This document shows positions 19,737 through 29,039 of a stretch of 33,231 nt of DNA, one piece after another. Position 1 is the first letter of the stretch. Each line of letters begins with the position of its first letter. Origin of the DNA: Planctomycetota bacterium (GTDB lineage: Bacteria; Planctomycetota; Phycisphaerae; Sedimentisphaerales; Anaerobacaceae); contig JADFMM010000031.1 in NCBI GenBank assembly GCA_022563885.1, positions 1-33,231 of the forward strand. Reading direction: 5' to 3'. Below the pieces are notes generated by a model. It ran no database searches, was not told where the DNA came from, and saw nothing but the letters and a program-made list of their open reading frames with translations. A program made the position numbers and the translations under genes.

Positions 19737-20271
19737 GGTCTTCTTTCCTTTCTATTGCGAAGAAAGCTGAACGGTGTCTGTTCATGTGCACGATGCCGAT
19801 CCCTAAAACAAAAACCTTCTCATCATGATTGATCAACACATGGCCAATCACTGCACAATAAAATGTATTGGCGACCTCGTACAGTGAAAAATAAGACTCC
19901 TTCAGTGCTTTATAAGATGTGGATGGCTCTTGTTGAAAATGTGAAAAAATTTGTCGAATTGTCCTAGGCAAATGCCTATGTCGATCTGGTTTTTCGGCCT
20001 GGTTCATTTCCGGGTCACATTTCCGATCGTTGTCGTTGTCGTGATCGTAATCGTAATCGAAACAGTGAATTGGGGCAATTAAGAGTGTCGATTACGACAA
20101 CGACAACCGCTGCGCTGACAACGACAACGAAGATAGCTACGCAGGGTGATACCTATTCGGGAGTGATAGTGAACCAGGCCGTTTTTTTCCTTGAATCGCT
20201 ATATTCCCGGTGGTACATTCAATCGATATTACAAACTAAGCTACGCCACAAACCAATAAGGACTCCGAGCT
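19737..20271. other. Divergent intergenic region, DUF1080 / propeller gene
   Basis: 535 bp with no recognisable gene. It must hold the promoters of both flanking genes, but no clear -35/-10 pair is seen. It contains a small hairpin TAGGC/GCCTA near 19965 and the low-complexity inverted repeat at 20025-20130. The propeller start has AAGGA about 11 nt upstream. Confidence 0.5.
20025..20130. repeat. Low-complexity inverted repeat (GTTGTC/GACAAC units)
   Basis: Left arm TCGTTGTCGTTGTC (20027-20040) is the exact reverse complement of 20117-20130. Inside, CGTAATCG units (20045-20059) can pair with CGATTACG (20089-20096), and another GACAACGACAACC-type run lies at 20096-20108. The whole could fold into a roughly 105-nt imperfect stem-loop in the leader region of the propeller gene. 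Confidence 0.7.
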
Positions 20272-23200
20272 ATGACATATGACTTGAACAGGACCATTGG
20301 AATCTGTTTGCTCTTGGCTGCCTGGATTTCTGTTTCTTTTGCTGAAAGCAAAACGGAAGACAGCCCTCCGGCTGAGGAAGACGTGCCCGCGGTGGCCTAT
20401 GAAAGAGCGTCGACTTGGGCAGAAACTGTCCGAGCGAACCGTAACGCTCTCTTTGAATACAAGACTTCTTTCATTTTCTCGGCAGTTGATGTCACTCCGG
20501 ATACCAATGCCATTCCCATCGATGTGGAGATCAGCGATAGACAGTATCTCTGGCTCATTTCGAATCATCGGGGCCAGGCCGTGTGGTGCTCTCCTCAATT
20601 GGTGAGGGAGGATGGAACCACCATTTCCTTAACCACCTTGGAGCCGTTTTCTCAAGAGATCGGTCGGGGGGAACTCAAAGTAGACACGGCAGTGGTGGCC
20701 GGTCAAAACTTTCCCGAGAGTTTATTGGCTCCCGCCGCCAGCAGAATTGGATACCGACTGGATGGCCAGTATAAGCGCTTCAAGACCGGAGTAGGCCTCA
20801 ATGAGTCATCTCGAAATGGCAAGGTTGATTTTTATGTTTGTACGGCGCCGGTTTTTGAACTTTTGGATGAATCCGCAGAAAAACTCTTCGCCGGTATTGA
20901 TGCTGATTTTCCTGACCATGCCCGGGGTCTCCTGGTGAACGGCATAGAGGGTGAACGTTGCGAGTTCCTGTATCATGAAGATCCTTTGGCATTGCTTAGC
21001 AAGGCAACCGGGAATGCCTTGGATCAAGTGAAAGCCTATGGAATTCCCTATCGTGATAGGGCTGAGAATTTGGACGGCCAGGGAACAGTTGAACAGTGGC
21101 TGGAATTGCTCGGTCACGTTCTGGAATTACAGACTAGCCTGTTTCACGTTCGAGATCAGATCAAGCAGGTGGTTCCGGTGTTGAGCCGATTTACCCGTGA
21201 TTTCAGCCTGGAACTCACGTTGCTGAGTGATCGTGCCCAATACCTGGAAACCCATATGGACTCGCAGGTCCTGGGGACATTCAAACCGGTTTCGGAAATA
21301 AAGCAAATCGAGAACGAGCTGGCGACGGTTGAGTCCCATCGGCTGAGCGGTCACGCCCTACCTGTAGAGGGGCTCAAGACATTAGGAGATCAGGCCAACG
21401 CACTGGCCGAACGGTTGGATCGGTTTATCGGATGGCCTGCCGTCCGGAGAGACAACCATCGTAGCGGCATTTCCTATGAACACCTGCAGTTCCCCTTACA
21501 ACGTCACTGGGTCCACACCCCTAATTTGGAGCCGAAGCCCGCGTGGCCACCTCCGGCAAGGGTGAACCGGGCGGTTCAAAGTGGCCCACTTGATCCGACG
21601 CTGACCTATGATCGCGCGTTCCACACAGTTGTTCACGATGGCTTGGTCTACTACGGCTCCTCGGCAGATGATTCGGTTCACTGTCTGGAATTGACTACCG
21701 GGAAAGAAATCTGGACCTATACGACCAATGGCCCTGTTCGCCTCGCGCCTGCCCTCTATGCGGGAAAATGCTATGTTGGATCAGATGATGGATATCTCTA
21801 CTGCCTCAATGGCAAGACAGGCGCGTTGTTATGGAAATTCCGGGCGGGGCCCGAGACCCCGTGGGTACCGGGGAACGGCAGGATCATCTCCTCTTTTCCC
21901 GTGCGTTGCGGGATCTGCGTGAGTGAGGACATCGTCTACTTTGCGGCGGGATTATTCCCTCAACAGGGCACATTCCTGTGTGCGTTGAATGCCGAAAGCG
22001 GTGAAGAGATTTTTGTGGAGCCTCTGACGTGTTCGCCTCAGGGGTACATGCTCCTCACTCCCACTAAAATCATGGTCTCTACCGGCCGCACGCCATTTGT
22101 GATGTGCGACCGAAAAACCGGTAAGCTCCTAGAGCAACTGGGAACGAGTAAATCCTGGGGTCAAGATCTGAAAGGTGGGTCATTTGCGGTTGTCATTGAA
22201 GACCGGGTTGCCACCGGGCCCAGTGAAGATGGACACCTCCATCTGTTTAATTCCGAACGGATAAAGTCGGTTTTCCGGAGTGTCGGTCAGCAGGTTTTAG
22301 TCTGTGGCTCGACCGCCTACATTTTGAGAAAGGACGGTTTGTTTGCCATCGACCGTCGAAAATACCTGCTCGAAAAGAAGGAAAGCCTTAAATGGCGCGT
22401 GCATGGTAAGCAATCGCACTGCATGATCATGGCGGGTGATACGGTTTTCTGTGGTGCAGAGGGCGGAGTGTATGCCATTCATGCCATCACCGGCGCTCGA
22501 CTCTGGACCACGGCTGTTGAGGGCAGAGTGGAAGGATTGGCGGTCAGTCTTGGCCGCCTATTGGTCAATACATCAACCGGCAAAACCTATTGCTTTTCCG
22601 GGCTACCTCCCTCTCACACGGTTGCAGACGACACCCGGCCCGAATCCAAAATTGCGGTTGATTCCGCAACGAAACAACTGGCCCGCGACCTCGTTTCGCT
22701 GGCCAAGGTTAAGAAAGGATATCTTCTCCTGCAGAATTATGGAGATGTCCGGCTTGCCGCTCAATTAGCCCTTATCAGTGACTTCCGGATCGTCTGTGCA
22801 GAGACCGATAGGGAAAAGATCGACAGGATGCGCACCCAGCTTCTGGCGGCCGGTCTTTACGGTCGGCAAATCGTCTGTCACCATTGGCCCACCGGGGTGT
22901 CACCTTACCAACGATATCTCTTCAATGCCATAATGATCAATGTCGAGAACGGCACTGCCCTCTCTGAGACACAGTACCAGTCCATTCAACGGCAACTGCG
23001 GCCCCACGGTGGATTCCTGGCCATCTTTGGCCAGAATAGAAACCCGCTTCCACCCTTTGCAGACCCATCCGAGTGGTTCCCAGGTGAGACCCGGGGAACC
23101 CGGTTTGTGTATCAGTACCGTGGCGCCTTAAAAGGTGAAGGGACATGGACTCATCCGTATGCCGATGCGGGAAACAGTGCCTGTAGTAACGACCAGTTTT

Positions 23201-24489
23201 CCTTTTCCAATTCTACCATCCAGTGGTTCGGCGCACCCGGTCCACGCAATATTGTGGACCGTCACCAGAAGAGCCCTCCCCCTGTCTATGCCAAGGGCCG
23301 GGTGTTTGTGACCGGTTCCGATTATATTGTCGCAGTTGATGCCTACAACGGCACCATCCTATGGGAGAACAAGCTAGCTGAATCGGGACGCGTTCGGATA
23401 ATGGGCAACTGTGGAAATATGGTGGCCATGGATGACCGCCTTTATGTGGCTCACAGCGGATTCTGCACGGCATTTGATGCTCAGACGGGCCAGCAGGTCT
23501 TTCAAACCAGTACGGAACAACTCAATACCGAATGGGGTTACCTCGCCCATGTCAATGGTGTTCTCCTGGGTAGCAGCGGACGGAGTGGATCCATGAACAG
23601 ACCTATTCTTCGTCGTTGGCCGGACATGAAACTTCAAGAAGGGGGCTTTTCCTGCAGCTATGAACTGTTTGCCTGCGATCCCAACACCGGTAAACGGCTG
23701 TGGCGTTACCGTCCACAGCATGGGGCCATCATCAACCCGGCCATCGCCTGTTCCGGAAATCGTGTGTGTTTCCTGGAAAGCCTGAACCCAACGACCCTGA
23801 ATACCGAGATCGGCCGCACGGATTTGAAGACACTCCTTGAAAAAGGCGTCCGAATTGTCGCCTTGGATATCAGCACTGGACAGCAGGCATGGGAGGCAAA
23901 ACCGGATATCCAGAATATCCAGCATATCGTGTATCTAAGTGCCACCCAGGACACGGTCATCGTTACGGGAAGCTGTCATATAGAGGTTGAAAATGCGATT
24001 AAGAATCGATATTCCATGATTGCCTACGACTCGGGAACCGGTCACCAACGGTGGGCTAGCCTTGATGTTCCCGGATACGAAGACGCTACCGATGGGAACC
24101 ACGGTGCGTTGCGTCAGCATCCCGTTATTGTCGGTGACATCGTCTATGGGAACGGCTATGCCCGATATGTGCAGACAGGTCAGGAGTACGCCGGTTGGAA
24201 ATGGACAAAGAGTCATAAGTGCACCACGCTCTCTGCCTCTGCGCGATGCGCCTTCAGCAGGTATGAAGATACGAAGCTGCCCTTTATGTTCGATCTGGAA
24301 ACCGGATTGCGCCAACCGCTCACCACCGTTTCCCGTCCGGGGTGCTGGATTAACATGTTACCGGTGGGTGGTCTGGTCGTTATCCCGGAAGGGAGTGCAG
24401 GCTGTACCTGTGGCTATTCTATTCAGACGTCCCTGGCACTCTCTCCTGAGCCAGCAATAGCTCAAGGAACTTCTCCACTGGGAGAATAG
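20272..24489 (+). CDS. Giant exported protein: NPCBM-like, two PQQ-like propellers, Rossmann/methyltransferase-like insert
   Basis: 1405 residues with a signal peptide (about 1-24, ending VSFAES). Residues 30-200 look like an NPCBM carbohydrate-binding-like domain (IGYRLDGQYKRFKTGVGLNE, then GKVDFYV). Residues 265-385 are helical, possibly coiled coil. A first PQQ-like beta-propeller runs from about 430 to 780 (VHCLELTTGKEIWTY, YLYCLNGKTGALLWKFRAG, GVYAIHAITGARLWT). Residues 805-925 form a Rossmann-like domain resembling SAM methyltransferases (RIVCAETDREKIDRMRTQL, LRPHGGFLAIF), but the glycine loop is degenerate (LLQNYGDVRLA). A second propeller fills about 985-1400 (IVAVDAYNGTILWENKL, FACDPNTGKRLWRYRP). 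Such fused propellers are common in planctomycetes; function is unknown, presumably periplasmic binding. It stands alone, divergent from DUF1080. Confidence 0.88.
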   Translation: MTYDLNRTIGICLLLAAWISVSFAESKTEDSPPAEEDVPAVAYERASTWAETVRANRNALFEYKTSFIFSAVDVTPDTNAIPIDVEISDRQYLWLISNHRGQAVWCSPQLVREDGTTISLTTLEPFSQEIGRGELKVDTAVVAGQNFPESLLAPAASRIGYRLDGQYKRFKTGVGLNESSRNGKVDFYVCTAPVFELLDESAEKLFAGIDADFPDHARGLLVNGIEGERCEFLYHEDPLALLSKATGNALDQVKAYGIPYRDRAENLDGQGTVEQWLELLGHVLELQTSLFHVRDQIKQVVPVLSRFTRDFSLELTLLSDRAQYLETHMDSQVLGTFKPVSEIKQIENELATVESHRLSGHALPVEGLKTLGDQANALAERLDRFIGWPAVRRDNHRSGISYEHLQFPLQRHWVHTPNLEPKPAWPPPARVNRAVQSGPLDPTLTYDRAFHTVVHDGLVYYGSSADDSVHCLELTTGKEIWTYTTNGPVRLAPALYAGKCYVGSDDGYLYCLNGKTGALLWKFRAGPETPWVPGNGRIISSFPVRCGICVSEDIVYFAAGLFPQQGTFLCALNAESGEEIFVEPLTCSPQGYMLLTPTKIMVSTGRTPFVMCDRKTGKLLEQLGTSKSWGQDLKGGSFAVVIEDRVATGPSEDGHLHLFNSERIKSVFRSVGQQVLVCGSTAYILRKDGLFAIDRRKYLLEKKESLKWRVHGKQSHCMIMAGDTVFCGAEGGVYAIHAITGARLWTTAVEGRVEGLAVSLGRLLVNTSTGKTYCFSGLPPSHTVADDTRPESKIAVDSATKQLARDLVSLAKVKKGYLLLQNYGDVRLAAQLALISDFRIVCAETDREKIDRMRTQLLAAGLYGRQIVCHHWPTGVSPYQRYLFNAIMINVENGTALSETQYQSIQRQLRPHGGFLAIFGQNRNPLPPFADPSEWFPGETRGTRFVYQYRGALKGEGTWTHPYADAGNSACSNDQFSFSNSTIQWFGAPGPRNIVDRHQKSPPPVYAKGRVFVTGSDYIVAVDAYNGTILWENKLAESGRVRIMGNCGNMVAMDDRLYVAHSGFCTAFDAQTGQQVFQTSTEQLNTEWGYLAHVNGVLLGSSGRSGSMNRPILRRWPDMKLQEGGFSCSYELFACDPNTGKRLWRYRPQHGAIINPAIACSGNRVCFLESLNPTTLNTEIGRTDLKTLLEKGVRIVALDISTGQQAWEAKPDIQNIQHIVYLSATQDTVIVTGSCHIEVENAIKNRYSMIAYDSGTGHQRWASLDVPGYEDATDGNHGALRQHPVIVGDIVYGNGYARYVQTGQEYAGWKWTKSHKCTTLSASARCAFSRYEDTKLPFMFDLETGLRQPLTTVSRPGCWINMLPVGGLVVIPEGSAGCTCGYSIQTSLALSPEPAIAQGTSPLGE

Positions 24490-24732
24490 AATAAACGATA
24501 CACTGAACGATAGCCCCCGCCATAAACGTAGATGCCGCGCGTGCGGAGGCAGCAGTTTCCCTCCATCAAAACCTTGCGTCCGCCCCGAAGCACGGTGCCG
24601 GCCTGCGAATCTTTCATGGTGTGGTAGCGGATAATGTTATCGGGTGCTCTGTTGTGAGCAGACGCAAATCCTCTTTCGCATAGACCCAATAGCGATCGTG
24701 CGTCCAAGAGAAGTCTGGAGGGATCCTATCGA
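24490..24732. other. Convergent gap with possible unrecognised coding remnant
   Basis: 243 bp between the ends of the propeller and DUF6807 genes. On the minus strand two frames give protein-like pieces, RIPPDFSWTHDRYWVYAKED (24669-24730) and, in another phase, YHTMKDSQAGTVLRGGRKVL followed by RGIYVYGGGYRSVYR (to 24490). Together they could be the frameshifted end of a lost gene. I recognise no family. No terminator is evident. Confidence 0.3.
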
Positions 24733-25698
24733 CTACCCATCAAGCCACTGCTCATACACTCGGTCCAGGGCTGCCTCTTGCGGATCGCCGGCGTGAAGTG
24801 CGACTCTGTATCTCAGTCTAAGGGTCTGTCCTTTCTCCAGACGCCAGGGCTGCTTCTGGAAATTCAGCGGCGACGGCGACAAGTGCCCATACTCCCGCGT
24901 AAACCAGATGGGAGGCCAGGGGTTGTCCGGATGCGTCATCACGGCGATGCCCTCAACCAGGTCACCGTGGTTTCTCCGTTTGCCGTGATAGCCGCACCAT
25001 TTGGCCTGCTTACCGTATGTGCCATCAGCGCCGACGCCACCCTCGGAGTTCATCAGCACCCCGCCATAAGAGGGTGATATATCCGAAGCCGCACGAATCG
25101 CGAAGAACGAATGTTTGGCTTTTTTGACCTCAACATCCTCGACCGCGGTCAGCTTGAAATCGCAGTCGATGCACCACAATCGTTCACTCGCCACTGTCAC
25201 GATGAATCTGCGCTCGTCGCGCATCGGCGAACCGGTCTCCTTGCTGATCCACTGGCACTCATCAAGTATCTCCGCCGAGGTCTTCGTCACCTCGCCGAGT
25301 CCCAGACCAACCGACTGTATCTGGCCCCTCTCCAGCGAGTTGTCGGCCCAGTAGTCTCCCCCGTTCATGGGCTCACACCCAAGCCACAGTCCGCGGTGAT
25401 GCGGATAAGGCAGAGCGGACTCACTCGTCAGCGACATCCCCGACACAGGCCCGTTGACCGGACCAAAATAGGGATATTTCAGACTCTTATGCGCTCTATA
25501 GCTCGTTAGCGGCATATTGTTGAGCCGCACCAGCACATTGGCCCCATTGCGATACGCCGTCAGTCCCTCAGCCTCAGGCACGGGCTGGGCGTAATCAATC
25601 GCCCCAGCCTTCTCGCTCAGCAATGATCCGGCAGCAAGGCCAAACACCGCCGCCGAGCCACACCGCAAAAACTCACGCCTACCCAAATCGTTACCCAT
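24733..25698 (-). CDS. TAT-exported DUF6807 (PmoA-like) protein
   Basis: 321 residues from the ATG at 25698, which has AGGAG 8 nt upstream; a longer frame to 25785 lacks a site and would bury the signal. The N-terminus GNDLGRREFLRCGSAAVFGL is a twin-arginine signal. The body matches the DUF6807 family often annotated as 'methane oxygenase PmoA', though it is unrelated to methane oxidation: LTSYRAHKSLKYPYFGPVNG, LPYPHHRGLWLG, DYWADNSLERGQI, HSFFAIRAASDISP, EGIAVMTHPDNPWPPIWFTR. The HHRG histidines are typical of the family. These genes commonly accompany Gfo/Idh/MocA dehydrogenases in planctomycetes, as here (132 bp after one). A beta-sandwich carbohydrate-active role is guessed; no reaction is known to me. 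Confidence 0.88.
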   Translation of the reverse strand: MGNDLGRREFLRCGSAAVFGLAAGSLLSEKAGAIDYAQPVPEAEGLTAYRNGANVLVRLNNMPLTSYRAHKSLKYPYFGPVNGPVSGMSLTSESALPYPHHRGLWLGCEPMNGGDYWADNSLERGQIQSVGLGLGEVTKTSAEILDECQWISKETGSPMRDERRFIVTVASERLWCIDCDFKLTAVEDVEVKKAKHSFFAIRAASDISPSYGGVLMNSEGGVGADGTYGKQAKWCGYHGKRRNHGDLVEGIAVMTHPDNPWPPIWFTREYGHLSPSPLNFQKQPWRLEKGQTLRLRYRVALHAGDPQEAALDRVYEQWLDG

Positions 25699-25830
25699 AA
25701 CAATGTCTCCTGAAACTGCGATGTTCTCAAGCATCACGGCGTAACAACTCGCCGTGCCAGTCAATATTAATGGAAAGGTCGGCAAAGTAAATAGGCGGAT
25801 TCAACTCTCAAATGCAACAAATGAGTGACT

Positions 25831-26949
25831 TCAACGCTGGTTTTCTATTTCAGATAGATCGACCCACGCACCCCGCCTTGCAGCGCATGCAGCGCTATCG
25901 GTAAAGATTTGTACTCGATAGCCATCGTCGAGCCCCGGGTGCTCTGAATGGCCGCCCGCGATACGCTCACGTAGCGCCGGGAATACATATTGACTGAAGC
26001 GGTTACCCAGCCCCTTGTCCGGTAAGGTTGCCACGGTTTCCGGCTTAGCACCCCTGCGGAAAACCCGTAGTGCGCCGGTGATGCGATCGAGAGACAACGA
26101 TGCATCTGTGCCGTGAAGTTCTAACTCGGGCGCGATGCCTTTGCGAAGAAAAGCTGCATGAGAGAGCACGATGGTGCCCAAGATGCCGCTTCGCATTTGT
26201 ACTGCGATTGAGGCGTAGTCATACGCGGTGCCTTTACGGATTTGCTTGGCCTCGCTTGATTTGTGTTGACCGCCCCAATAGAGCGCTTCCCTTAAATCGA
26301 TATTACCGAGGTCAGGCTTTGGCGGCGTGATGATGTCCGCGTGTACCAAGACACGTTGCGCTTCATCCTCTAGAATCCATCGTAGGGTATCGTAGACATG
26401 CGAGCCAACATCGCCGATGCTGCCACCGGCAGAGACTTCGCCATCGTCGCGCCAAGTGAAAGGCATCGATGCTGGCCGAGGGTTGTACCAGCGGTAAGTG
26501 AATGCTCGAATCTCGCCTAACGCGCCAGCCTGAACCACTTCACGGGTGCGACGAAAAATACCGACGTACCGCGTCCAAAAAGGAACAAAATGGCCGAGTT
26601 TACTGCTACGGTAGACGTTCCACATCTGCCATGCTTCTTTGGCATTCACACCCACAGGTTTCTCACAAAGTACACTCACGCCCTGCGCAGCGCAGGCCAT
26701 GACCGCTTTTTGATGGATGGCGTCAGGAGTACACACCAATACCAGGTTCACACCGGGGTGCGTGATGACCTTCTGCCAATCATCGCTGAAGAACTCTGCG
26801 CCATCTTCTTTGGCGGCAGCCTCAAGGTTGTTGAGCCGGCGTGCACATAACGACACAATGGTGGCGTCGTCCTTGCATGCTCGAATTTCTTTTCGATACG
26901 GGGAACCGATGTAACCGGTTGCCCCTAGAACCGCAATTTTAAATTTCAT
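25831..26949 (-). CDS. Gfo/Idh/MocA family oxidoreductase (canonical motifs)
   Basis: 372 residues, no signal peptide. An N-terminal NAD(P)-binding Rossmann fold has VLGATGYIG (7-15) and the family EKP motif CEKPVG (95-100, catalytic-type Lys97). The C-terminal domain has GGSIGDVGSHVYD (175-187) with the D-x-G-x-H arrangement (Asp180, His184) typical of sugar dehydrogenases. The start is 8 bp after the stop of the preceding oxidoreductase gene; ribosome site weak. Family members oxidise or reduce a sugar hydroxyl, often at C3, with NAD(P). It is the one of the three paralogues here with complete catalytic motifs. Substrate unknown. Confidence 0.92.
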   Translation of the reverse strand: MKFKIAVLGATGYIGSPYRKEIRACKDDATIVSLCARRLNNLEAAAKEDGAEFFSDDWQKVITHPGVNLVLVCTPDAIHQKAVMACAAQGVSVLCEKPVGVNAKEAWQMWNVYRSSKLGHFVPFWTRYVGIFRRTREVVQAGALGEIRAFTYRWYNPRPASMPFTWRDDGEVSAGGSIGDVGSHVYDTLRWILEDEAQRVLVHADIITPPKPDLGNIDLREALYWGGQHKSSEAKQIRKGTAYDYASIAVQMRSGILGTIVLSHAAFLRKGIAPELELHGTDASLSLDRITGALRVFRRGAKPETVATLPDKGLGNRFSQYVFPALRERIAGGHSEHPGLDDGYRVQIFTDSAACAARRGAWVDLSEIENQR

Positions 26950-26957
26950 GATTTATT

Positions 26958-28061
26958 TTATCCAACATCAACAACCAAACCCGTCCGACCCGATTCCAAG
27001 GCGGCTGTTACAATCGCGGTAATGGCGCGGCTCTTTTCTGCATCGAGAATACTTGGGCGATCCGTGTCAATGGCGCGGGCAAAGTCGTCGGCTAGCAGAT
27101 AATCGTTATCCGCTGCAAGCAAGCGGTGATTCTTAAACTCGTCTTCGGGCTGATTGCGGTAGTAGATGCCTACTTCGGGTCGCGCTTCGCTTACCACCAG
27201 CGCACCTTTAGCACCTAGAACGTGTAACTTGATTTCACCGATGTCCGGGTGACTCGCGGCACCGATGCGGCCAATGCAGAGGCTACCGACGAGGTCGTTT
27301 TCGAATTCCAGTGTCACTGTTGCCAGATCTTCTACATCGTTATCTTGGTAGAGTTGGTGAAAGTGTGCAGCGGTACGGGCGAAAACGCGGATCACCTTAT
27401 GATTGGTTAGCATGGCCATGTAGGCCAGCGGATAGCACCCTTCTATGCCCAGCTCGCCCATGGGCTCCACGCCAAGTCCACCATCTGCGCCGGTTGCGTG
27501 GGCGGCCTTGAGCGTTTCCAGCCAGTCCATCGGTGGATCATTCGTCCTGCGCGATCCAATAGGCGGCCCGGCATCTTTGGCAAAGTAGAAGTCGACGTGA
27601 AAGGCATAAGGATCACCCACATCACCGCGATCGATCGCGCCCTTGGCCTCAACGACAGCCGGCAGAAGGTTGCGATTCCACATGAGAAATTTAACGCTGT
27701 TTCTGGCCACAGCATCGACGACGCGGTCGCATTCCGATAAGGTGTTGGACATTGGTTTATCTTGAATGACATGGAGTCCGGCTTCGGCGGCTCGCACAGA
27801 CAGGTCGCAATGACGTTCCGCTTCACTAGAAACCACTGCCACCTGAACGTCGTGTTCGCCGATGGCTTGCGCCACATTGCGAACGTAAGGAATGCCATGA
27901 TCAAGGGCAAACCGTTCGTTGCGTTCGTGAACCCAATCAGGCCGATCCGCATCGTCTGCCACAACGGCAAGTTCGAAACGGGGGTGTGCCCCCACTCCGC
28001 TGGCGACATAGCCATGCTTGACCACACTCAGAACAACAACGCGATAAGTTGTTTTAGACAT
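26958..28061 (-). CDS. Gfo/Idh/MocA family oxidoreductase, variant active site
   Basis: 367 residues from the ATG at 28061, which overlaps the upstream gene's stop by 8 bp; an extension further upstream lies inside that gene and is rejected. The nucleotide-binding loop is unusual: VVVLSVVKHGYVASG instead of a GxGxxG run. The EKP motif appears as QDKPMS (100-105), keeping the Lys. The catalytic segment reads GELGIEGCYPLAY (202-214), with Tyr where most members have His, as in the glucose-fructose oxidoreductase type. Middle of the oxidoreductase trio, so likely acts in the same pathway on a different step or position. Cofactor mode is uncertain. Confidence 0.88.
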   Translation of the reverse strand: MSKTTYRVVVLSVVKHGYVASGVGAHPRFELAVVADDADRPDWVHERNERFALDHGIPYVRNVAQAIGEHDVQVAVVSSEAERHCDLSVRAAEAGLHVIQDKPMSNTLSECDRVVDAVARNSVKFLMWNRNLLPAVVEAKGAIDRGDVGDPYAFHVDFYFAKDAGPPIGSRRTNDPPMDWLETLKAAHATGADGGLGVEPMGELGIEGCYPLAYMAMLTNHKVIRVFARTAAHFHQLYQDNDVEDLATVTLEFENDLVGSLCIGRIGAASHPDIGEIKLHVLGAKGALVVSEARPEVGIYYRNQPEDEFKNHRLLAADNDYLLADDFARAIDTDRPSILDAEKSRAITAIVTAALESGRTGLVVDVG

Positions 28062-29037
28062 AAACTCCACATTGTTCGTGTATGACTTGCTTCGCATGCA
28101 GCGACCGTCCAATCGCTTCGATGACTCGATGCACTGCCAGGCAATCTTTGCTGCCCACTGGGGGTTCAGTTTTCCCCTTGATCGCATCGACAAAACCTTG
28201 AAGCTCAAGGGCAAGGTGACCGTAGCCTTGATCGCTGATCAAGGCCGCAGGGTCACCACCCTTGAAGAGCAGATGGGTATTGTGATGATCATCGGCATAG
28301 GCTGCGCCGGTTGATCCGATGAGAGACAGGGAATCGTAACCTTTGCCTTCAGGGTGAGCGGCACAAAAATCAAGCAGCGCCATAGCCCCCGATGGAAAAC
28401 CAAAGTGAACCTGAATGTAGTCAGGCGTTGTGCCGGTACCACCGCCACCGCGTGCGAGAGCATAAACTTCAGTCGGCCTGGCGTTGAATAGCCACAATGC
28501 CAAATCTACGTCCGCAAAGAGTGTGTGGGCCAGGTGGGGCCGCTTATCATGATGAATGCTGCGCCAACGGTGGACACGCAAAAGGCTTGGATGGCCAAGT
28601 TTGCCCATCGTAAGACGGTCTTTGATCACTCGAATACTCGGAGTGAAGCGCAATGTTTCTCTGACAGCAAAACACACGCCCTGCTGTTCTGCCGCATCGA
28701 TCATCGCTTCAGCTTCTGCAAGAGTACCCGAAACTGGCGCATCGACCATCATGTGTTTTTGCGCGCGCCCGGCGAGTTGAGCCAGTTCTGGTCTCATTGA
28801 TAGCGATGTGCTCAGTATAACAGCGTCGAACTCTTCGCTGTGCCTATTAAGCGCAGCCTCAAGTGAATCCACAACGACTGAAGCACCGATTGCGTCAGCC
28901 ACGGATCTACCGAGCGTCGAGTCATGGTCTGCAACGACGGTAAAGCAAGCATCCCGTAAGCGCATGGCAATGCCGCGCCAGAGGGCGACATTGCCCGGGC
29001 AGCCAATCACTGCCAAACGAATGGACGAACGACTCAC
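28054..29037 (-). CDS. Gfo/Idh/MocA-like protein lacking the EKP lysine
   Basis: 327 residues starting with GTG at 29037, two bases after the symporter stop. The Rossmann loop is IGCPGN (11-16). In place of EKP stands VDAPVSG (98-104), so the usual catalytic Lys is missing. The region matching D-x-G-x-H reads HTLFADVDLALWLF (171-184), keeping an Asp but not the His in place. It is shorter than typical members (about 340-390). It may be a divergent enzyme or a non-catalytic partner. It is translationally coupled to the next oxidoreductase (8-bp overlap). Confidence 0.8.
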   Translation of the reverse strand: MSRSSIRLAVIGCPGNVALWRGIAMRLRDACFTVVADHDSTLGRSVADAIGASVVVDSLEAALNRHSEEFDAVILSTSLSMRPELAQLAGRAQKHMMVDAPVSGTLAEAEAMIDAAEQQGVCFAVRETLRFTPSIRVIKDRLTMGKLGHPSLLRVHRWRSIHHDKRPHLAHTLFADVDLALWLFNARPTEVYALARGGGGTGTTPDYIQVHFGFPSGAMALLDFCAAHPEGKGYDSLSLIGSTGAAYADDHHNTHLLFKGGDPAALISDQGYGHLALELQGFVDAIKGKTEPPVGSKDCLAVHRVIEAIGRSLHAKQVIHEQCGVYV

Positions 29038-29039
29038 GA

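Noticed and set aside
19510-20007. 165-codon minus-strand frame over the DUF1080 start
   Set aside because: It overlaps the signal peptide region of DUF1080 in another frame and has no clear family; the divergent spacer explanation is simpler.
18955-24492. Exact 13-bp inverted repeat (ATTCTATTCTCCC) flanking the DUF1080 and propeller genes
   Set aside because: In a 33-kb window several 13-bp matches are expected by chance, and there is no extension of the match or transposon context.
28062-28214. 51-residue extension of the middle oxidoreductase
   Set aside because: It lies inside the preceding gene; the ATG at 28061 directly precedes the Rossmann strand.
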